64,000 bases of DNA from NCBI GenBank assembly GCA_965221505.1, contig CBDCSI010000001.1, forward strand, positions 1,116,001 through 1,180,000. Direction: 5' to 3'. The position numbers and the translations under genes are program-made. Positions 42,059 to 49,812 of this stretch are shown piece after piece; within the stretch, counting starts at the first letter, position 1; every line of letters begins with the position of its first letter. The notes below the pieces were generated by a model. It was not told where the DNA came from. It saw nothing but the letters and a program-made list of their open reading frames with translations, and ran no database searches. The stretch is from CAZPXZ01 sp965221505 (GTDB taxonomy: Bacteria > Pseudomonadota > Alphaproteobacteria > Rhodobacterales > CAZPXZ01).

Positions 42059-43132
42059 TCAATGCCGCCGCGACGAGAACTCGATCATTCGCTCGACCGC
42101 AACGCGCGCACGGTCCGCGACTTCGGGATCGACTTCGACCTCTTCGGTCATGCTGTGGAGCGACCAGAGGACGTTTTCCAGCGTGATGCGCTTCATGTGG
42201 GGGCACATGTTGCACGGTCGCACGAAGTCGACCTCCGGCAGTTCTCCGGCGACGTTGTCGGACATGGAGCACTCGGTGACCATGACCACGCGCGCAGGCC
42301 GCCGGTTGCGTACCCAGTCGATCATCCCGGAGGTGGAGCCGGTGAAGTCGGCTTCGGCGATGACTTCCGGCGGGCATTCGGGATGCGCGAGCACCTTGAT
42401 CCCCGGGTGCTCTTCCCGGTAGGCCCGGATCTCGTCGGCCGAGAAGCGCTCGTGCACTTCGCAGGTGCCGTTCCAGTACACGATTCGCTTGTCGGTGCGC
42501 GGCGCGACGTTCTGGGCCAGGAATCCGTCCGGCGTCATGATCACCGTGTCCGATTCCATCGCGTCGACGATGTCGAGCGCGTTGGCGGAGGTGCAGCAGA
42601 TATCGGACGCCGCCTTGACCTCGGCCGTCGTGTTGACGTAGGTGACCACGGGAGCGCCGGGATGTTCGGCGCGCATCCGTTCCACGTCGCTCGCGGTAAT
42701 GGAACTGGCCAGGGAGCAGCCGGCGCGACGGTCCGGGATGAGCACGGTCTTCTCGGGGTTCAGGATCTTCGAGGTCTCGGCCATGAAGTGCACGCCGCAC
42801 TGGACGATGACCGATCGCGGCGACCGCGACGCCTCGACGGCGAGCTGAAGGCTGTCGCCGACGAAATCGGCGACGCCGTGGTAGATGTCCGGCGTCATGT
42901 AGTTGTGGGCGAGAACGACGGCGTCGCGCTCCTCCTTCAGCTCCCGGATGGCGAGAACGTAGGGGGCGAGCCGCATCCAGTCCGCCAACGGAACGACGTT
43001 GCGCGCGAGCCGGAACGCGTCTTCGGTTCTCTCGAGCGCGAGATCGCTGGGCCGCAAATCGTAGTGCGCCGCGAGCTCCGATCGCGCGGATTCGAGCTCG
43101 GCTGTGGAATTGATCCGCATGGTCAGGGTCAT
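42059..43132 (-). CDS. nadA: Quinolinate synthase A
   Basis: A 357-residue [4Fe-4S] enzyme that condenses iminoaspartate with dihydroxyacetone phosphate. Features in order: VVLAHNYMTPDIYHGVADFVGDS, VQCGVHFMAETSKILNPEKTVLIP (first cluster cysteine), VTYVNTTAEVKAASDICCTSANA, LAHPECPPEV (second), and RPCNMCPHMKRITLENVLWSL (third). A second ATG at 43120 would shorten the protein by four residues; GGAG lies directly before the first, so the true start could be either. First gene of nadABC. Confidence 0.95.
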   Translation of the reverse strand: MTLTMRINSTAELESARSELAAHYDLRPSDLALERTEDAFRLARNVVPLADWMRLAPYVLAIRELKEERDAVVLAHNYMTPDIYHGVADFVGDSLQLAVEASRSPRSVIVQCGVHFMAETSKILNPEKTVLIPDRRAGCSLASSITASDVERMRAEHPGAPVVTYVNTTAEVKAASDICCTSANALDIVDAMESDTVIMTPDGFLAQNVAPRTDKRIVYWNGTCEVHERFSADEIRAYREEHPGIKVLAHPECPPEVIAEADFTGSTSGMIDWVRNRRPARVVMVTECSMSDNVAGELPEVDFVRPCNMCPHMKRITLENVLWSLHSMTEEVEVDPEVADRARVAVERMIEFSSRRH

Positions 43133-43192
43133 CTCCGGGCTGCCCCGCGAGGCGCGGAGCAGACGGTACGATACGGTGCCGGCAGACCGGCG

Positions 43193-43209
43193 AACCCCAA
43201 TTGTGGGTT
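43193..43209. promoter_or_regulatory. Near-palindrome over the nadA -10 box, candidate operator
   Basis: AACCCCAATTGTGGGTT has exact AACCC/GGGTT outer arms around a CAATTG core. It covers the predicted -10 box of nadABC, where a repressor sensing NAD status would be effective. I cannot assign it to NadQ, NrtR or another regulator from the sequence alone. Confidence 0.45.
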
Positions 43210-43228
43210 TGCGCCGGGTGAATGTCAA
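43200..43228 (-). promoter_or_regulatory. Predicted sigma-70-type promoter of nadABC
   Basis: Minus strand: a perfect TTGACA (43223-43228), 17 bases, CACAAT (43200-43205), about 65 bases before the nadA start. This is the best consensus promoter I found in the window. Confidence 0.6.
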
Positions 43229-43469
43229 CTCGGCTTCGCGCGCGCCGCGTCGCGCCGACGACCGGGCTCCGCCGGCGAATCGGCAGGCGGCGGAATCGGC
43301 GACGGCCGACTCGAAATCTAGCGGCTGCGAGTCCGCTCGACGCAACATCGGCGTCCAGCGCCGAGGGAGACGGAATCGACCCGACAATTCCGGCTCGCAA
43401 CACGGTATAGTCGTGCTTCGAGAGCAGGCAAGCGCCGAAACGCTGCGACGGGTCGGCGCAGGGGACGAC

Positions 43470-44102
43470 ATGTTCAAGCAGGCGGCAAATCTCTTCCGGG
43501 CGCGCCGCGGCGCGGAAGGGTCGGCAGACGCGCACCTCGTGAACGGCAGGCCGATCCGGCCTCCGTTTCCGGCGCATTGCGAGCGGGCGATGTTCGCCAT
43601 GGGATGCTTTTGGGGGGCCGAACGGCTGTTCTGGCGCCGTCCCGGCGTATGGGTCACCGCGGTCGGCTACGCCGGCGGAACGGTTCCGGATCCCGGGTAT
43701 CGCGCGGTTTGCAGCGGACGGACCGGGCATGCCGAGGCGGTGCTGGCGGTCTTCGAGCCGGATGCCGTCTCCTATGCGGACCTGCTCCGGGTGTTCTGGG
43801 AAGGGCACGACCCGACCCAGTCGAACCGGCAGGGGAACGACGTGGGAACCCAGTACCGCAGCGCGATCTTCGTGCGGGACGCGGCCCAGCGCGCCGCGGC
43901 GGAGCTCGGCATGCGGCGTTACGGCGCCGCGTTGCGCCGTGCGGGCCTCGGCCCGATCGTAACCGAAATCGCCGACTGGCCCGCGTTCTATTACGCGGAG
44001 GAGGAACACCAGCAGTATCTGGCCCGGAATCCCGGCGGCTATTGCGGGCTCGGCGGCACCGGGGTCGCTTGCGACCCGCCGACGGCGGCCGTTTCGGGCT
44101 GA
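43470..44102 (+). CDS. msrA: Peptide-methionine (S)-S-oxide reductase MsrA
   Basis: A 210-residue enzyme that repairs oxidised methionine. The catalytic motif GCFWG has its cysteine at residue 46; VGYAGG, TGHAEAV, DPTQSNRQGNDVGTQYRSAIF and EEEHQQYLARNPGGYCG (with a likely resolving cysteine) follow. No MsrB domain is fused. The start ATG 43470 gives a normal length; the frame further upstream lies in the nad regulatory region. Confidence 0.95.
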   Translation: MFKQAANLFRARRGAEGSADAHLVNGRPIRPPFPAHCERAMFAMGCFWGAERLFWRRPGVWVTAVGYAGGTVPDPGYRAVCSGRTGHAEAVLAVFEPDAVSYADLLRVFWEGHDPTQSNRQGNDVGTQYRSAIFVRDAAQRAAAELGMRRYGAALRRAGLGPIVTEIADWPAFYYAEEEHQQYLARNPGGYCGLGGTGVACDPPTAAVSG

Positions 44103-44115
44103 CGGTGGAGGTCCG

Positions 44116-44655
44116 ATGGTTCGGCGCCGACGGATCCTGGGGCTGGACCCCGGGCTGGTGCGGACCGGCTGGGGGGTCGTGGAAGCGGAAGGCACCCGGC
44201 TTCGTCACGTCGCCAACGGCGAATGCGCGAGCGGCAAGGGCACGCTGGCGGCGCGGCTGCTCCGCTTGCGGCAACAACTGACCGAGGTCGTCGCGCGACA
44301 CGCGCCCGACGAGGCGGCGGTCGAGGAGAGTTTCGTTCACCGCAACGCGCGCGTCGCGCTGATGCTCGGTCACGCCCGCGGCATCGCCCTTCTGGCGGCC
44401 GCCGAAGCGGACGTTCCGCTGGCCGAATACTCGCCGAACGCCGTGAAGCGCACGGTGACCGGTTCGGGCCACGCGGACAAGCGGCAGATCGCCTACATGG
44501 TCCGGGCGCTGCTTCCGGGCGCGAATCCGGCCGGGGAACACGCGGCGGACGCGCTGGCGGTGGCCGTCTGTCACGCGAGCCAGTCGGGCGGGGTTCTCGG
44601 CGCGCTGACCGGCAGGACGGCGCGGCGGTCTGCCGGCGCGGGAGCGGCGGCATGA
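44116..44655 (+). CDS. ruvC: Crossover junction endodeoxyribonuclease RuvC
   Basis: A 179-residue Holliday-junction resolvase with an RNase H fold. Acidic active-site residues appear in ILGLDPG (Asp 11), AVEESFVHRN and the HAADALAVAVCH motif (paired Asp). It cuts junctions held by RuvAB. A GGTGGAGG site precedes the ATG; the stop overlaps ruvA (ATGA). Confidence 0.95.
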   Translation: MVRRRRILGLDPGLVRTGWGVVEAEGTRLRHVANGECASGKGTLAARLLRLRQQLTEVVARHAPDEAAVEESFVHRNARVALMLGHARGIALLAAAEADVPLAEYSPNAVKRTVTGSGHADKRQIAYMVRALLPGANPAGEHAADALAVAVCHASQSGGVLGALTGRTARRSAGAGAAA

Positions 44656-45251
44656 TCGGCACGCTGCTCGGCGTCGTCGTCGAGGTTCAGCCGGAGAGCG
44701 TGCTCCTCGACGTGGGCGGCGTCGGCTACGAGGTGCATTGCCACAGCCGGACCGTCGCCGCGTTGCAGGCGGCCGACGGCGCGACGCGGGTCTTCACCGA
44801 CTTGCAGCTCCGCAACGACCTGCTGCGTCTCTACGGGTTTCCGGACGCGCGGGAGCGGGACTGGTTCCGGCTGCTCTGCGGCGTGCACCACGTCGGCGCG
44901 AAAGGAGCGATGGCGATTCTCGGCACGCTCGGCGTCGAGGCGTTCGCCGATGCGGTGGCGATCGGGGACTCGGCTTCCGTGCAGCGGGCTCCGGGAATCG
45001 GAAAGCGGACCGCGGAACGGGTGGTGCTGGAGCTGAAGGGCAAGGTTCCGGCGCTCGGCGCGGTCCGGATGCCTTCCGGCGAGGCCGGCGTCCAGCAGGA
45101 TGCCGTGCTCGCGTTGACCGGACTCGGGTATCCGGCCGAGATGTCGCTGACGGCGGTCCGGGAGACCATGGCCGAGGCGCCGGGCAGCGCGCTCGAAGAG
45201 GTGATACGCGAAGCGCTTCGGCGCCTGGGACGGCAGCATGCCGGACCGTGA
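44652..45251 (+). CDS. ruvA: Holliday junction DNA helicase subunit RuvA
   Basis: A 199-residue protein: N-terminal OB fold (MIGTLLGVVVEVQPESVLLDVGGVGYEVHC), tandem helix-hairpin-helix motifs (HHVGAKGAMAILGTLG; VQRAPGIGKRTAERVVLELKGK), and a small C-terminal domain (QQDAVLALTGLGYP) that contacts RuvB. It overlaps ruvC by four and ruvB by 14 bases. Confidence 0.95.
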   Translation: MIGTLLGVVVEVQPESVLLDVGGVGYEVHCHSRTVAALQAADGATRVFTDLQLRNDLLRLYGFPDARERDWFRLLCGVHHVGAKGAMAILGTLGVEAFADAVAIGDSASVQRAPGIGKRTAERVVLELKGKVPALGAVRMPSGEAGVQQDAVLALTGLGYPAEMSLTAVRETMAEAPGSALEEVIREALRRLGRQHAGP

Positions 45252-46272
45252 GGAAGGCCCGGTCCTGCGCCCGGACGCGCTTCCCGAGGACCGGACGGCG
45301 CCGGTGCGGCCCCGGGCGCTGGAGGAGTTCGTCGGTCAGCCGCAGCTCCGGGGCAACCTGCGCACCTTCATTCGCGCCGCCCGGCAACGCGGCACGGCGA
45401 TGGATCACACGCTGTTCCACGGTCCGCCGGGACTCGGCAAGACGACGCTCGCGCATATTGCGGCCGGCGAACTCGGGGTCAACATCCGGATCACCTCCGG
45501 CCCGGCCCTGGTTCGCGCCGGCGATCTCGCGTCGGTGCTGACCAATCTCGAAGCCCGCGACGTGCTGTTCATCGACGAAATCCACCGGCTCGGTCCGGCC
45601 GTCGAGGAAACGCTGTATCCGGCCCTCGAGGACTACGAACTCGACCTGATCCTCGGCGAGGGGCCGGCGGCGAGGGCGGTGCGAATCGCGCTGCAGCCCT
45701 TTACGCTGATCGGCGCGACCACCCGCCTCGGCCTGATCACGACGCCGCTGCGCGACCGGTTCGGCATCCACCTGCGCCTGGAGTTTTACGGCGAGGAAGA
45801 CCTGGCCGAAATCCTGGAGCGCGCCGCGACTCGCCTGGGGTGCCGGCTGGAGGCGGAAGGGGCGCGGGAAGTCGCCCGCCGGTCGCGCGGCGTGCCCAGG
45901 GTCGCGATCCGGCTGCTTCGACGGATCGCCGACTTCGCCGAGGTTGAGGGCGCGCCGGAGATCGGGAGCGATCTGGCGGACCGGGCCCTCCGCGCTCTGG
46001 ACGTCGACGAGCGCGGCCTCGACGCGCTCGACCGACGGTATCTGGAATGTCTTGCGGAGCATTATGATGGGGGGCCGACGGGCATCGAGAATTTGGCCGC
46101 GGCGCTCTCCGAGACGCGGGACGCGCTGGAGGACGTCGTGGAGCCGTTTCTTCTGCAACGCGGTTACGTGCAGCGTACGCCCCGAGGACGCGTGTTGACG
46201 CGTCTCGCCTGGGAGCGGCTCGGCCGCAAGCCGCTGGCCGGGCAGCGGGACCATCCGCAGCTGCCGCTGTGA
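45238..46272 (+). CDS. ruvB: Holliday junction branch-migration ATPase RuvB
   Basis: A 344-residue AAA+ motor. Walker A GPPGLGKTTLAH, Walker B VLFIDEIHRL, sensor 1 IGATTRLGLITTPLRDRFG with arginine finger, and the C-terminal winged helix (GPTGIENLAAALSE...RTPRGRVLTRLAWERLG) are all present. It drives branch migration with RuvA. Located inside the ruvA end, so translation is coupled. Confidence 0.97.
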   Translation: MPDREEGPVLRPDALPEDRTAPVRPRALEEFVGQPQLRGNLRTFIRAARQRGTAMDHTLFHGPPGLGKTTLAHIAAGELGVNIRITSGPALVRAGDLASVLTNLEARDVLFIDEIHRLGPAVEETLYPALEDYELDLILGEGPAARAVRIALQPFTLIGATTRLGLITTPLRDRFGIHLRLEFYGEEDLAEILERAATRLGCRLEAEGAREVARRSRGVPRVAIRLLRRIADFAEVEGAPEIGSDLADRALRALDVDERGLDALDRRYLECLAEHYDGGPTGIENLAAALSETRDALEDVVEPFLLQRGYVQRTPRGRVLTRLAWERLGRKPLAGQRDHPQLPL

Positions 46273-46312
46273 ACCGGAGCCGGGCGGCGGCCCGGGGGAA
46301 GGGGGAGAACCG

Positions 46313-46336
46313 ATGAGGAACGCATGGAATCGCTGA
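46313..46336 (+). CDS. Possible seven-codon leader ORF overlapping the tolQ start
   Basis: ATG 46313 is five bases after GGGGGAG and reads MRNAWNR then TGA at 46334, out of frame with tolQ and overlapping its first codons. The strong ribosome site is spaced for this ATG, while tolQ's own ATG (46324) lies 16 bases from it. Termination-reinitiation coupling is plausible. It may equally be chance. Confidence 0.25.
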   Translation: MRNAWNR

Positions 46337-47031
46337 CGGAACTGGCGGGCGCCGGCACCATCGCCGACTATTCGTTCTGGGCGCTGTTCGTGCGGGCGCA
46401 TCTCTTCGTGCAGGCGGTGATCGTGGTGCTGGTGGTCTTCTCCGTCTGGTCGTGGGCGGTGATGATCGAAAAGTTCCGCAGCTACCGGCACGTGCGCCGC
46501 AGCATCGCCGCCTTCGAGGAGGCGTTCTGGTCCGGCGGAGAGCTGGAGTCCCTCTACGAACGCGTCCGGGTCGCGCCGCAGTCGCCCATCGAACGGGTGT
46601 TCATCAGCGGCATGGCGGAGTGGACCCGGTCGTTCGGCTCCGGCGGCAAGCCGCTGGTCGGGTCTCCGGCGCGAATCGAGCGGGCGCTTCACGTCGAGGT
46701 GGCGCGCGAGGTGGACATGCTGCGGGAGCGCCTCGGCGTGCTGGCGACGGTCGGTTCGATCTCCCCGTTCATCGGGCTGTTCGGCACGGTCTGGGGCATC
46801 AAGAACAGCTTCGAATCGATCGCGCTCAGCCAGAACACCAATCTCGCCATCGTCGCCCCCGGCATCGCCGAGGCGCTGGTGGCGACGGCGCTGGGGCTTC
46901 TGGCCGCGATCCCGGCGGTGATCGGCTACAACCGCTTCCAGAGCGAGGCGGAACGGATCGGAGCCCGGTTCGAGGCCTTCGCGGACGAGTTCACCACCCT
47001 GTTGTCGCGGCAGATCGCGGCGCAGGTATAG
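46324..47031 (+). CDS. tolQ: Tol-Pal system proton channel subunit TolQ
   Basis: A 235-residue MotA/TolQ/ExbB protein with three helices: LFVQAVIVVLVVFSVWSWAVMIEK near the N-terminus, then VLATVGSISPFIGLFGTVWGIKNSF and VAPGIAEALVATALGLLAAIPAVIGYN. The threonine and glycine-rich pattern identifies the stator channel. It powers TolA from the proton gradient for outer-membrane constriction at division. Usual ybgC is absent between ruvB and tolQ. Confidence 0.95.
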   Translation: MESLTELAGAGTIADYSFWALFVRAHLFVQAVIVVLVVFSVWSWAVMIEKFRSYRHVRRSIAAFEEAFWSGGELESLYERVRVAPQSPIERVFISGMAEWTRSFGSGGKPLVGSPARIERALHVEVAREVDMLRERLGVLATVGSISPFIGLFGTVWGIKNSFESIALSQNTNLAIVAPGIAEALVATALGLLAAIPAVIGYNRFQSEAERIGARFEAFADEFTTLLSRQIAAQV

Positions 47032-47040
47032 GCCCCGGCG

Positions 47041-47505
47041 GTGAACGCTCCAGGGCCTGCGGGCGCGCGGCGCAGGACCGGACGCTACGCCGGTCGGCCG
47101 ATCTCCGAGATCAACGTCACGCCGTTCGTGGACGTGATGCTCGTGCTCCTGATCGTCTTCATGATCGCCGCGCCCCTCTTGACCGTCGGGGTTCCCCTGC
47201 AGCTTCCCTCGGCGCCCGCGCGGGCGCTTCCCTCGGACCTCCAGGAGCCGATGACCGTCAGCATCGACGCATCCGGCACGGTCTACATCCAGAAGACCGC
47301 GGTGCCGGACGGAGAGCTGGAGGAGAAGCTCCGGGCCATTGCGGTCGAACGCGGCACCGGCAGGGTCTACGTGCGCGCCGACGCGAGCATTCCCTACGGC
47401 CGCGCGGCGGAGGTGCTGGGCGCGCTGAACGTGAGCGGCTATCGCGACGTCGGCCTGGTCATGGAGACGGCTTCCTCCGGACCGGGCGAGGGAGACGCAC
47501 GGTGA
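47041..47505 (+). CDS. tolR: Tol-Pal system protein TolR
   Basis: A 154-residue ExbD/TolR protein. ISEINVTPFVDVMLVLLIVFMIAAPLL carries the conserved membrane aspartate (FVDVML) required for proton flow; a periplasmic domain follows (VYVRADASIPYGRAAEVLGALNVSGYRDVGLV). GTG 47041 is the first usable start, nine bases after tolQ. Confidence 0.95.
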   Translation: MNAPGPAGARRRTGRYAGRPISEINVTPFVDVMLVLLIVFMIAAPLLTVGVPLQLPSAPARALPSDLQEPMTVSIDASGTVYIQKTAVPDGELEEKLRAIAVERGTGRVYVRADASIPYGRAAEVLGALNVSGYRDVGLVMETASSGPGEGDAR

Positions 47506-47562
47506 CGGAACCGGCGGAGCGGATGCCGGCGCTCTCCGGCGGCGACTGACCGGGGCTGCGCC

Positions 47563-49812
47563 GTGCAGGACAGCGGCGGAGAGCGGGTCCCGGGCAGAGG
47601 GTTGCGAGCGAGGGAGGCCGAGCGGCCGGCGCCTCCGCTGGCCGAGCGGACGTCGTTCGGGATCGGCCTGTCGACCTCTGCCGTCCTGCACGCGGCCTTC
47701 GTCGCCGTCGCGCTGTTCGGGGGGCAGATATTCGCGGCGGATCCGGTCGAGGAGCCGCCGGCGGCCAGCGTGTCGCTGCTTTCCGCGGCGGAATACGGGG
47801 CGCTGATTTCCGCCGCGCCGGGTACGGCCGCCCCGGAACCGACGCCCAATCCGCTGCCGGAGCCGTCGCTGGACAGCGCGGCCGAGCAGCCGGACGGGTT
47901 GCCCGCGTCGCGCGGGAGTCCGTCCCCGGCGGGATTTCCCGAGGTTCCGCTTCCTCCCCGCAGCGGCGAATCGCCCGACGCGATCCCGGCGGAGTCCAAC
48001 CCGGTCGGAGACGCGCCCGGGCCGCCTTCCGTCGCCCGTCCGCCGAGGCGACCCAACTCCGGACCGGAGGAGCGAGAGGCGGACGCGTCGGCGCCGCCGG
48101 CGCGCGTAGCCGTGGCGGACGATCCGCGGAGTCCGGATCCGGTGTCGTCGTCGAACGACCCGCTGCCCGCCGACCGCACGCGCCGGGAGGATCCGGTCGA
48201 CGCGGCGGCGCCCGAAGCGCCTCCGGCGCCGGCGTCGCCCGTGCCGGATGCGGCGCCGCCGGCAGAGCCTCCTGCGTCGCCGGTTTCGGCGACGCGGGCG
48301 GACGCGCAGCAGCCTCCCGAAATCGCGCTCGTCCGGGCGCAGCCGGACGCGGAACCGCCGTCCGGCTCGCTCCTTCCGGCGCCGGAGGGGGCGGTCGAGC
48401 CCGACGGCGTTGCCGTACCCGCCATGCCGCTGCCGTCGCCGGACGACGTCCCGCCTGCGAGCCCGGGCCGGTCTGGGATCGGGGAGGACGTCCGGCCCGG
48501 CCCGGCGCCCTCCGGCGTCGCGCCGCAATCGGACTTCTCGGAGGACCCGGTGGACGTGGCCCTGGTGTCCGGCCTTCCGCCCCCGGATCCGGAAGCGGAC
48601 CGGATCGGACTCACGGTCGCGCCTCCGGCGGGGTCTCCGTCGACTTCGGAGGAAGCCGCGCGGTCGATCCCGGATGCGCCCGGGCCCCGCGAGCCTGAGG
48701 AGCCGGAGCCGGGAGTCTCGCCGCCGGAGCCGCAAGAGGCCGGTCGCGAGGGGGTGGATCTGGCCGAGGACCTTCGGCCGCCGCCCTCCGGCATCCCGAC
48801 GGCCGAGGAGGCCCGTTCCGAATCGCGGGACGCTGCGCTCGGGTCGTCGGGCGACCGGCCGCCGATCCCGCCCGCGGAAGCGCGGGAGGCGGTCGCGCTC
48901 GATTCCCGGAGCGTGGCGGCTCTGCCGCCGGAGCCGGAGCGGTCGCTGCCGACCGACGCGGCCCGGGCGCCGGTCGTCGCGGACCGCCCGGTCGCGGCCG
49001 TCCAGTCGCCGGGGGAGCGGATCCGTCCGGGAATCGCGGCTCCCGTTCTTCCTGTCGGCCTGCAGGAGATTCTTCGAACCGCTCCGGTCACCTCGCGGCC
49101 GCTGGATCCGGTGTTGCCGGACGACCCGCCGGCTCCCGACAACGCGCCGGTCCTGTCGGAACAGGCGCCGTCGCTCGATTCCGGGCGGCAGGGAGTGGAA
49201 GTGGCGCCGCCCGCGCTGGCCCCGGACCCCACCCGCGCGACTCCGCCCGGCCTTCCCGGCGGGCCGCCCGCGTCCCGGACGGCGCTGAGCGTCTCCGAGG
49301 CCGGGCCGGTTGCGCCGGAAGACGAAGCGGACGCCGCCCCGGCGTCGCCGCCTGCGCGGCGCCCGCCGGACGCGGCCGGCCCGCCGGACGCGATCGCCAG
49401 CGTGTTTGACTCGCTCGGGGCGGCCGTGCAGAATTTACCGCGGGAACAGTCGAACGCGGGGATCCCCGCCGTCTGGAGCGGGTCGGCGCTCACCGGTTCC
49501 GAGATCGGCTACCTGGTCGACAAGATCGGCCGATGCTGGAATCTTCGCCCGATCATCGGCCAGGAGGACGCGGAGAACCTGGTCGTGACCGTCCGCGTCG
49601 AGCTCACGCTGGACGGACAACTCAAGTCGGAGCCGTCCCTGGTCGCGCCGAATCCGCTTCCGTCGGGCAACAGCGCGTTCCGCGTGGCGTTCGTTCAGGC
49701 GCGCGCCGCGGTTCGGGAATGCGCCCCGTACGACAGGCTGCCGCGGGACAAGTACTCGCGCTGGCGCACGATCGAGATATCGTTCAACCCGGAGGGGATG
49801 CTTAACCGATGA
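47563..49812 (+). CDS. tolA: TolA-like energy-transducing protein with a giant proline-rich linker
   Basis: A 749-residue protein, roughly twice the usual TolA length. A single N-terminal helix (TSAVLHAAFVAVALFGG, with the SHLxxH-type histidine) anchors it to TolQR. About residues 60-620 are a disordered Pro/Glu/Ala/Ser linker instead of the usual Lys/Ala helix. The C-terminal domain (LTGSEIGYLVDKIGRCWNLRP...LVVTVRVELTLDGQLKSEPSLV...REC) is the alphaproteobacterial TolA domain III. GTG 47563 is used; identity rests on the C-terminal domain and position between tolR and tolB. Confidence 0.88.
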   Translation: MQDSGGERVPGRGLRAREAERPAPPLAERTSFGIGLSTSAVLHAAFVAVALFGGQIFAADPVEEPPAASVSLLSAAEYGALISAAPGTAAPEPTPNPLPEPSLDSAAEQPDGLPASRGSPSPAGFPEVPLPPRSGESPDAIPAESNPVGDAPGPPSVARPPRRPNSGPEEREADASAPPARVAVADDPRSPDPVSSSNDPLPADRTRREDPVDAAAPEAPPAPASPVPDAAPPAEPPASPVSATRADAQQPPEIALVRAQPDAEPPSGSLLPAPEGAVEPDGVAVPAMPLPSPDDVPPASPGRSGIGEDVRPGPAPSGVAPQSDFSEDPVDVALVSGLPPPDPEADRIGLTVAPPAGSPSTSEEAARSIPDAPGPREPEEPEPGVSPPEPQEAGREGVDLAEDLRPPPSGIPTAEEARSESRDAALGSSGDRPPIPPAEAREAVALDSRSVAALPPEPERSLPTDAARAPVVADRPVAAVQSPGERIRPGIAAPVLPVGLQEILRTAPVTSRPLDPVLPDDPPAPDNAPVLSEQAPSLDSGRQGVEVAPPALAPDPTRATPPGLPGGPPASRTALSVSEAGPVAPEDEADAAPASPPARRPPDAAGPPDAIASVFDSLGAAVQNLPREQSNAGIPAVWSGSALTGSEIGYLVDKIGRCWNLRPIIGQEDAENLVVTVRVELTLDGQLKSEPSLVAPNPLPSGNSAFRVAFVQARAAVRECAPYDRLPRDKYSRWRTIEISFNPEGMLNR

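Larger units (their letters stand above)
43133..43469. other. Divergent intergenic region between nadA and msrA
   Basis: It holds the nadA promoter and palindrome at 43193-43228. The remainder toward msrA shows no gene and no clear plus-strand promoter; the msrA start has CAGGGG upstream. Confidence 0.5.

Noticed and set aside
44794..48735. A 1313-codon minus-strand open frame over ruvA to tolA
   Set aside because: Antisense shadow of ruvAB and tolQRA, with no recognisable domain.
47439..49493. A 684-codon serine/glycine-rich minus-strand frame opposite tolA
   Set aside because: It mirrors the Pro/Ala/Glu codons of the TolA linker; the plus strand has signal anchor, TolA C-terminal domain and operon context.
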